Assembly (NCBI GenBank): GCA_014155875.1
Contig: JACEFZ010025787.1
Location: forward strand, 62,001-126,000
Length of the DNA: 64,000 nucleotides
DNA from: Cepaea nemoralis
Taxonomy: Eukaryota; Mollusca; Gastropoda; Stylommatophora; Helicidae
Direction: 5' to 3'
Shown here in pieces: positions 35,801-47,000 of the stretch; within the stretch, counting starts at the first letter, position 1; each line of letters begins with the position of its first letter. Below the pieces are notes generated by a model. That model saw only the letters and a program-made list of their open reading frames with translations, was not told the origin of the DNA and did not search any database. The translations under genes and the position numbers were made by a program.

Positions 35801-38800
35801 CAGAAAGAGACAGAGCCATGTGAGAAAACACGGGTTAATGAGATCTTTTTGGTGACTGCCGATTCCATCGATGATGAATTGTGGTTTTCGTGGATGACTT
35901 TTGTGTTGGCATTCTGGCGTCGACATTATGCACAGTGTACTTGTGTGGGCTGTTGGATTGCCGAGACTCCTGTCTATTCCACTTTTCACATTGGACAGTG
36001 GGGAGCATTTTGTGTGATATTCACTGCCACAGGAACGGAGCATAATTTGGACGACCCATTGCCGTGAAGTTGGAACCTCGACTAACTAACTAATTTACAT
36101 TCAATGATTCACTGCCATACAGTAAAACAGGTTCTTTATAGCATAAATCATAAGATTAAAAGTTAGGTGCATGTCCTTTACATGAACTTGCAATCAACCC
36201 CATATTTCTGTCTGTCTGTGGTTTAGTAGGCAATTGTCATGATCAGTAGTTGTCATAGCTTTCTTAATAGCCGACACTCATATCATCAAAATCAATGCAA
36301 GGCATACTGCTTCCAAATCACAAAATGCATTCACTTTCCCTAGGTCACAGATGCTGGCAAATGAAAAGATAATGTAAACCGAGTAGTCTAGACAAGAGAG
36401 CAAACAGTCTAGGTAAAATAAGCTGACAGCCGATCATGCAGTCCACCTTCACCCCAAGAACATTTTCAGACACCCACTTCATGAAGCTGAGCCAGCACTG
36501 GGGCCATGTTATCACTGGGGATTTAACCCCAGGACCACTGGCACTGAGAGTGCACCAAGAACTAGACCAGCAAAACTACTATATGTGCAGAGAACGACAT
36601 ACGTCAACTGTCACATACTCAAATGAAGAAGATAAGATCGCTGCTCCAGAACAGTGTCCTTCAACTTGTCCACCACTAGGTGTAGATGTTCCAGCTCCTG
36701 GCTACATGCCACGTTGCCCAGGAACTGGCTGTTGACCTCATTCCCAGAGTCCTTCACATTCTTGGTCGGCTGGTTCAGACGACTCAGTGAATCCTATGAG
36801 AAAGAAAGCAAATTGTGAGCAGAAATTGAACAGATATTATTCAGAACTAATTTTATTCATACGTCTATTACCCCAATGATCACTTCCTTGCAAAATGCCT
36901 TCTGTTTCTAACTTTGTAACTCAGTGGAGTATAGGCCCATAATCAGGTATGCCAAACCCTTTGTTGGTTGGATGTTGGCTGATTATTTATCCTACACTGT
37001 AAGATAGCCAGTCCCAGATCAATCCTCGTCGGTCACCTTGTACGCCATGCTCCGGAGGTCTATAGTGTAACTTTTCTTCATCTCCCCCTTGGGCCTCTGG
37101 TAACACATGGGCAAAAACAACTTCTTACTCCCAACATTATATTACACTCTTGTACATGTTATCCAGATCAACATTACTTCACAATGTGCACACCCATGTG
37201 TGCTCAGTCCTCCGATGTAGCAGCCATTCTAAAGTATGTCGGCTCACTGTTTCCATGTGTTGATCTCACTCTTGACCTTGATGACGGTGTCATTGTGCTT
37301 GGCCATCCTTCATTCCCAGGTCATGTAGTCTGGCTACTCATCACATATTTTCCTTCTTCTTTGTTCCTCTAATCATACATCAGCACAATATATATATATA
37401 TATCATTTTACTCTTGTATGGCTTAAAGAATTGGATTCTGGTAATTACTTTATTAAAGTGCTATAAGTAGCAATTTTGTTCATTTCCTTTTCATTATTCT
37501 AATTTGTTTATCTTTCCATTCTTCTCATCCCATGTTGTGTTTTGTGCATTTGTTCACCAATGAAGGCTATAAAGGCTGCAATGTTCTGTTTTCTGTAATT
37601 ATGTTCTGTAAAGCTGCATTCATTCAATCAGTAGTATTTCCTTTGCAGAACCTCGCTCCCATAACAACCTTAGGGAAAACTTCTCAGTCAAAAGCAAGAT
37701 ATCCAGCATCCGTTACACCCATCTGGAGATCATCTGCCATACCCTGCACCCATCTTCTCTTTGGCCTTCCTCTTCCTCTCTTTCTGGGCATAAACCCCTC
37801 CATTATTTTTCTCTCCAAACTTTCATGACTTTCAAGTGAAAAGGGGCATTACTTTGTGTTATTTTATACCGTTGACACGATAGAAAGAAACACTACGACA
37901 CAAAAGTCAGAAAGCTATTCAACATCTGCTGGGAGAGGGTGTGCACCTATAGACTGGTGTTTAGTGACACAACTTCTGTTGTTATTAAACACCAGTGCTT
38001 TGAATTACTGCAATAATGCCACTGTTGACTAAATGTGCTAGAATATCTTGCTAAAACAAACTTAACACATCTTCCTAAATGCACAAACAAAAAACAAAAC
38101 AATCTTATTATATACATGCACACATTACTATCATCTAGTGACCTTGTACATTGGCATGGGTGATGATGTCTCTCCACATCTCCCAATCTCAAACACATTT
38201 TTTTTGTTGCATATCCTTTACAGGACATCGCTGTCAACACCAGCATCTTTCAGCTGTATGTTGATTTCTTGGCAAGATTATGCTCAGTAGTGCTTCTAAG
38301 CAGCCGGCTCACATACCCTGTAAGTTACCGATGCGATTCGAACCATTGCTGATTCTCACCGTCATCCCGTTACCGACGAGAGTATACGAGATTACGGAGA
38401 AAAATCATAACCTCTAAGCCACGAAGCCGGCCTCAAACACTACATATCAGTTTATATGTTGTCTTCATGCCATGAAGCAGGCCTGTACAGCACCTTCTCT
38501 CGCAGTCCTTGTTTATTGTGTATAAATATTACGAGTTGCTGCAATATTTTATCTTCTCATGAAACTATACTGAGTCATACTATGTATTTAAAATTTAGTT
38601 GCATATCCTTTATGGATGTAGTAGTCAACCCCAGCATTTGTGGCTGTTCATGATTCCTGGGCAAGTTTACGTTCAGTAGTTTGCCATTGCTTTCTGAATG
38701 ACCGGCATTCATACCATTTCATAAACAGCCAAGCAGCTGTTTCAAACGCTGTATGCTGGATTACGAACTGCTTCCGTAACCCCAGAATAAAATAGTTACA

Positions 38801-40995
38801 CAACAGTGGATGATAAACGCTATGGACCGCTGAGTGAACTAAAAACGGCAGTTAAATTGATAAAGAGACAACATTGCAGTTACAGACATCTTTCAAGTGA
38901 ACAAAAGAAGAAGATAGTTACACAAAGAAAAGAACAGTATAGGTAACAGAACAATGTAATCTATATAAAGAAACAACGTTGCACAACATCATGAACCAAG
39001 TTACCCCGCACAACATTGCCTGATTCTAGGCTCATGTACCCAGGTCTCAAGGCACAAACAGGGTACTTGACTGACTGACCACCACGTTGGCAGGCCTTGC
39101 CTCTAGCGTCATGTACCCAAGTCTCAGGGCACAAACAGGGTACTTGGCTGACTGACCACCATGTTGGCAGGCCTTGCCTCTAGTGTCATGTACCCAATTC
39201 TCAAGGCACAAACATGGTACTTGACTGACCACCATGTTGGCAGGTCCTGGCTCTTCTTCTTCTCTTCCAATACTAACAGTGAACACACGAGAACACAACA
39301 TTCTAAATGCCTGAATAAAATTCATAGTTATAAACACAACATTCTAAACGCCTGAATGAAGTTCACAGTTGAAAGTTCAAGCAGCTAACCTTTAAAGTGG
39401 CAATCTCACACCGCTGCCTATACACCTCCTCCTGGAACTGTGTGGCCAACTGGCCATTGTACATCTGTTTCTGCAGCTCCTCGGTCACCTGCTGCAGGTT
39501 CTGCTGGGTGTCCTGCAGAGCTGCCCCCAGCGTCTCAATCCTCTTTTGCAACTGTTGATTGTCCTCCTGTAAGATCTTCATCTCGTTTGTGACCCGAGTG
39601 ACGTCATCCAGCGCCTTGTCTCGCTCTTTCAAAGCTGCAGAAACCCTTTTAGGGAGACATGCACAGAACAAAACAGTTTAAAAAATTATTTAGATGAAGA
39701 ATATTTAGATGTGGAATAACTATTTATATGTGGAAGAATTATTTGCATGTGGAATAATTATTTGTATTTGGAAGAACTATCTAGATGTGGAAGAACTATT
39801 TTGACTGGCACCTAACCATCTTGATAGATATTTTTAAAATTGAGTTATACCTCTTCATAGCAAAAAAGCTTGGACTGAATTTAGAGGACATGTGTTGCCC
39901 ATGCACCAAGATCCTTCTCTCGGCCTGCCTAGTTTACTCCAGAGGAAAGACAACACCAATACGTCTGGAACAAGACAAGCTGCAGAACTGCCGGAAAGGC
40001 AACACCAATATGTCTGGAACAAGACAAGCTGCAGAACTGCCGGATTAGCTTCCGTCCTAGACCAGTTGTCGACTAAGGCCTAGGGCCTGGTCTGCCCTGC
40101 CATGACATTTAGTCTTTAGGTTGCATTTCCTCACACTAGTGTAAGGCTTGTACCCTCCCAATTGTGCTCCTCCACCCAAAGCTGTTGGCACAATGTGGGG
40201 TGTCAGGTTTGGTAAGCGCCACCCAACATTTAGTGCTAAGAAAAAGCAGGTAGTACCGTCTACTGCTATATGGTAGATCAGTTATATCTGACTAAGACCA
40301 AACTTTCAGATGAACTATTTAGATGTGGAAGAATTATGTAGACATCACAGAAAAAGATAACACCAAAATGTGATATTTGACTAAGTTAGCTAAAATAAGT
40401 TGATAAATTTAAATGTATAAGGACAAATAAATACACAAGACAATCAAGCAGAAGACACAGTCTATACAACCACACACACAAATCACCTGTTTGCCCAGCC
40501 CTCGCACTTGTAGAGACTGGCTTGCAACACTGTGACCTGTCGCTGCAAGTGTTTGATGTGGGCATCCTTGACATTCTCTCCGACACTGTCACTCGATGAT
40601 GAACCTTGGAGGATGATACAAGTTTATGATGCTCACAAGATGATACAAAAAAGGTGATGCTCAGAATATGATATGAAAAGAAAAGGCTTAGAATGATACC
40701 AAAAGGTGATGATTAGAATATAATGCAATAAAAAGAATCCTTAGGAGATGGTAAAAAGTGATGTTTAGAATATTACACAAAAAAGTTTAAAATTAAATTA
40801 TTATATATAAAAAATTAAAATTATTTCAAGATCGCGTTAATACAAGAACCGATTACTTGATATTGTTACCCTTGATACTTTACGATTCTGTACATCTCAC
40901 CTTCCTGAAATTAATTTTATAATGTAAGTAGACCCGCAGATCACATTTTATGTAGACATCTAGACTTGTTTTAATATTTGTTATTAAATTTAGCT

Positions 40996-41044
<49 letters not shown>

Positions 41045-44000
41045 GGGAGGAAATACGAAAGGGGGGGGGGAACGATATTCTGAAAATACTCTGAAGGGGT
41101 GCACAGGCCAAAAACGGTTGAGAATCACCATCGTAGTGATCAGTGATCACACACAAAAACGGTTGAGAACCACTGCTCTAGATCCTGCAGCAGTTTCCGT
41201 CTCGTGTATTCTCAGAGTCCTGGTTTCTTCAAGTCCTGTGTCCACTGTCGTAGTGATCAGCTCCAGCCCTATCTCCCATGAACATCCCATCCACTACTGC
41301 CCTGTCTAAATCCCTGTGACGTGTGATATAGCCAACGTGTGTGGGTTTCCCAGGCACAAGTGTGTGTGAGCCAGGTGTCTTCCATGTTGACCGCTTGCAG
41401 TAAGTCAGGGTTTGTATTCCCCGTCAGGCTCGGTCACCTCACAATATTTAACAGCATTTCAGTTCAAATACCTCAGATTTGTTCTGTAGCAATTTTTGCT
41501 CGTTTGCACTCGCTCGTATTGAACTCAAGCGTATTCTATACACGTGATTCTACTTCTAGTGCACTGTCGATTAACTTTCTCTGTTACCAATGCCCTTCGA
41601 CATCAGATGAACCCACTCTGATTTCTGAGGTACTTGTAATTTACATCCCCAAATCAAGGACGAGAACTCAACATTTTAGTCTTACTGACTAGTATAGAAA
41701 CTACCGAGCATAATCTTACCTAGCAGGTGAAAAATGCTGGTGTCGACTGCAACGTCCTGTAAGGGATATCCAACATAAAAGAAGAAGACTGGTATAGGGG
41801 TTCAACCAGCTACCTCTGCATTAGCAAACTGAAAGTTTAAAAGCTACTGCTCTTATTCATTCAGCCATGCTATCCTCCCGCAGAAATTTGTGAAATGGTC
41901 CACGATTCATATGTTATCATAGGAATGCTGCAGGTTATCAACATTTAACTCTTATTTATTTGTGATGTACCATAGATGTTTAATGTTGTTTATCCTCTAT
42001 ATTATGTCAAACCATAGATGTTTAATGTTGTTTATCCTCTACATTATGTTTTACCACAGATGTTTAATGTTGTTTATCCTCTACATTATGTTGTACCATA
42101 GATGTTTAATGTTGTTTATCCTCTACATTATGTTGTACCATAGATGTTTAATGTTGCTTATCCCCTACATTATGTTGTACCACAGATGTTTAATATTGTT
42201 TATCCTCTACATTATGTTGTACCACAGTAGTTGAATGTTGTTTATCCTCTTCACCGCTAGATGTAGTTTCCTTTTGAACAGTTGCCATATGGATTTGAAT
42301 TCAATATTTGTGCTTGGATAGTAAATGACAGTAGGGGAAGAATACTAAACAACTAGCATCCTATATAAATATTATTTGAAGATTCCGACTGTCTTGATTC
42401 AAATTTAAAAGAATCACACAACTAACCTTCTAAGCCTTGACTGTCTAGTCTGGCACTCTGTGACATGTTAGGACTGCTGAAGTCAGCAATGATCTGCTCC
42501 AGTTCGGACCCCTTTCTGTGACTTTCTTCAATTTCTTGTTGCAGCTTCAGAACTGCCTGAAAACATAAACATATCAATACATTCACTGTAGTCTTCTTCT
42601 GTCAGTCTGAGGGACAGATACCTTAGGGTTTAGTTTAGCCTTTCCCCCCCCCCTTTCTGCAAACAGGTGTGTTTAGCCTATTTACCCTTTTTTTTAAATC
42701 CAGGGGCCCTAGCAAATTGATATTTTTTTTTCAAGGGGTTTCAAGGTTTTCTCTAAATGATTTTTGTCTTTTTCAAGTATATATCGGACATAAGACAGTT
42801 ATTTCAAGGGGCATAACTTTTAACAGCATTGCTATATATTTTATATATAGATTGTTGCATTGTTTTCAAAGATTTATAAACTTTTTGTCTACAGTTATTT
42901 ACAGGCATATGAGTTATAATAAATAATGATATAATCTTTAAGGCATTTTCAAAGTTTTCATAAAAATAATGCATCTATTTCAATAGTGAAAATTTTCTAT
43001 CTTTTTATGTTTAAAGAAGTTATCTAGTCATGTAGGTGATTAAAAACAGTTCTCATTAAAAATAATGGATGGTGTGTGGAAGGACATTCTGAAGTTAATT
43101 TTGTTTTGTTATATGAATTTAATTAGACGCTCAACGCCAGGAGCTGGGCGAAGCCGCGCCGGGTCAGATAGATAGACAGACAGATAGTCGGGAACGGGAG
43201 CTTATATGACTACTTATATGAATTAAATGAGATGCTCCCCACCAGAGGCTGGGCGAAGCCGGGCTGGGTCAGACAGACAGACAGTCGGGAACGGAAGCTT
43301 ATATGACTACTTATACGAATTAAATGAGATGCTCCCCACCAGGGACTGGGTGAAGCTGGGTCGGGTCAGACAGACAGACAGACAGTCGGAAATGGAAGCT
43401 TATATGACTACTTATACGAATTAAATTAGATGCTCTCCACCAGGGCCTGGGCGAAGTCGGGCCGGGTCGGACAGACAGACAGACAGGAAAGGAAGCTTAT
43501 ATGACTACTTATACAAATTAAATGAGATGCTCCCCACCAGGGAATGGGTGAAGCCGGGTCGGGTCAGACAGATAGACAGACAGATAGTCGGGAATGGGAG
43601 CGGAAGCTTATATGACTACTTATACAAATTAAATTAGATGCTCTCCACCAGGGCCTGGGCGAAGTCGGGCCGGGTCGGACAGACAGATAGACAGACAGAC
43701 AGATAGACAGTCAGGAAAGGAAGCTTATATGACTACTTATACAAATTAAATGAGATGCTCCCCACCAGGGACTGGGTGAAGCCGGGTCAGGTCAGACAGA
43801 CAGACAGATAGTCGGGAATGGGAACGGGAGCTTAAATGACTACTTATATGAATTAAATGAGATGCTCCCCACGAGGAGCTGGGCGAAGCCGGGCCGGGGC
43901 AGACAGACAGACAGAAAGACAAGCAGACAGACAGATAGATAGATCCCCATCAGGAGCTGGGTGAAGTCGGGCTGGGTCAGCTAATTTTATTAATAAAACA

Positions 44001-47000
44001 TGCACATATACGACAGCAATAGGACAGTATTGTGTTAAATCATGTCATGTTTATCCTTGGAAGATAGAAACAGAATTCTTGCATGTTACATAGATCTAGT
44101 TCTAACATACAACTGTGAATCATGGACAATTAGTAAAAAAGGGGTATACAATCCCTAGAAGCCTTGGAGATGTGGTTTTACCAAAAGAATGCTGAAAATT
44201 AATTAGACAGCCAGAAGGAGCAATCTAGACATTTTGAAGGAGGCTGAGTGGCAAAGACAACTTATCACAAACATCAGAAAGAAGCAGTCATCATTTCAGG
44301 GCCACATTATGAGAAGACCAAAACTGGAACTTCTTCCAGGTGTGCATTTAGGCATTTTGTGCCATTTATGCTGAAAATGGCAATCAGGCATTAGTCTCAA
44401 GTTATGGCAGTCAGAAATGTTGACCAACTACTAAACCACACACCCAGAAAACATAAAAAGTAAAGAATACTCCCAATAACCAAAAACATTGTGCTTTAAA
44501 ATAAATCTCACTTTCAGTTCTCTTCAAGTTTCCTGATTTAGATATGCAAATGTAAAGGTGTTTCATTGTTTATAGTTCCTGTTTTCCATAATGTTGAGAA
44601 TCTAAACTGCCATTCTTGAGTTATTCCCATTTGTATATTTTGCATGAGTCCTATAGTCTGTTCTTTAATATGCTGAGATTTATGAATACCTTACCATTGT
44701 GCTTCAACTTTCCTCTTGTAATATTGGGTGTGGAGACATTTTACATTCTTGTTTAGCACTTCCTCTTGTAATATCGGGTGTGGACAAATCTTACATTCTT
44801 GTTTAGTACTTCCTCTTGTAATATCGGGTGTGGACAAATCTTACATTCTTGTTTAGTACTTCCTCTTGTAATATTGGGTGTGGACAAATCTTACATTCTT
44901 GTTTAGTACTTCCTCTTGTAATATCGGGTGTGGACAAATCTTACATTCTTGTTTAGTACTTCCTCTTGTAATATCGGGTGTGGACAAATCTTACATTCTT
45001 GTTTAGTACTTCCTCTTGTAATATTGGGTGTGGACAAATCTTACATTCTTGTTTAGTACTTCCTCTTGTAATATCAGGTGTGGAGATATCTTACACCCTT
45101 GTTTAGTACTTCCTCTTGTAATATTGGGTGTGGAGACATCTTACATTAATGTTTAGCACTTCCTCTTGTAATATTGGGTGTGGACAAATCTTACATTCTT
45201 GTTTAGTACTTCCTCTTGTAATATTGGGTGTGGAGATATCTTACACCCTTGTTTAGTACTTCCTCTTGTAATATTGGGTGTGGAGACATCTTACATTAAT
45301 GTTTCGTACTTCCTCTTGTAATATTGGGTGTGGAAATATCTTAAATTCTTGTTTAGTACTTCCTCTTGTAATATTGGGTCTGGAGATATCTTACATCTTT
45401 GTTTACTCCTTCCTCTTGTAATATTGGGTCTGGAGATATCTTACATCTTTGTTTACTCCTTCCTCTTGTAATATTGGGTGTAGAGATATTTTATATAGTC
45501 CTTCCTCTTGTAATATTGGATGTAAAAAAAAAACACCCATACGTCGTGAGTTGGACTTAAAAGAAAGTGATTCTGATTCTGAAAATGTGTTTGTAAATTG
45601 CCGTATAAATGACTGACAATCACAAACAATATGTTGTATTTTGTAAATATTTGTGTTCATGTGTGGATTACAGGGAACATTCACGTGAGTAACATAACCT
45701 GCATGCTTTTTTACTTCATTTTGTTTTTTATTTAAATAAAATCGGTTGACTAACACCTTTTATGTGATGATTTTATTAAAGTAACCCAAAATGTTACAGA
45801 ACCTCAAAATTCTTCTTGCGCATTCAGGGCTACAAAACAGAAACGTCTGCCCTGTAAAGGGTTAATTTTCCTCTTCTGCCTTAGAGCGCAGAAGTACCTT
45901 ATGATCTGTTATCTTCAATCTTATGGTGTGAAATTACCTTAGGATCTTATATAATAGAAGTACATGCATGTACACCAATATGCATACACACAGGCACTGA
46001 CAAACAGCAACTAACACTGTAGACACACTTCCCATTGCAAACACAGGCACTGACAAACAGCAACTAACACTGTAGACACACTTCCCATTGCAAACACAGG
46101 CACTGACAAACAGCAACTAACACTGTAGACACACTTCCCATTGCAAACACAGGCACTGACAAACAGCAACTAACACTGTAGACACACTTCCCATTGCAAA
46201 CACAGGCACTGACAAACAGCAACTAACACTGTAGACACACTTCCCATTGCAAACACAGGCACTGACAAACAGCAACTAACACTGTAGACACACTTCCCAT
46301 TGCAAACACAGGCACTGACAAACAGCAACTAACACTGTAGACACACTTCCCATTGCAAACACAGGCACTGACAAACAGCAACTAACACTGTAGACACACT
46401 TCCCATTGCAAACACAGGCACTGACAAACAGCAACTAACACTGTAGACACACTTCCCATTGCAAACACAGGCACTGACAAACAGCAACTAACACTGTAGA
46501 CACACTTCCCATTGCAAACACAGGCACTGACAAACAGCAACTAACACTGTAGACACACTTCCCATTGCAAACACAGGCACTGACAAACAGCAACTAACAC
46601 TGTAGACACACTTCCCATTGCAAACACAGGCACTGACAAACAGCAACTAACACTGTAGACACACTTCCCATTGCAAACACAGGCACTGACAAACAGCAAC
46701 TAACACTGTAGACACACTTCCCATTGCAAACACAGGCACTGACAAACAGCAACTAACACTGTAGACACACTTCCCATTGCAAACACAGGCACTGACAAAC
46801 AGCAACTAACACTGTAGACACACTTCCCATTGCAAACACAGGCACTGACAAACAGCAACTAACACTGTAGACACACTTCCCATTGCAAACACAGGCACTG
46901 ACAAACAGCAACTAACACTATAGACACACTTCCCATTGCAAACACAGGCAGTGACAAACAGCAACTAACACTGTAGACACACTTCCCATTGCAAACACAG

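Noticed and set aside
36436..36735. 99-codon ORF on the plus strand
   Set aside because: Antisense to adaptor exon E, which has proper splice sites and phase.
39600..39645. Adaptor exon D acceptor at TTTCTGCAG
   Set aside because: Breaks the phase with exon C; CCCTAAAAG|G restores a continuous coiled coil.
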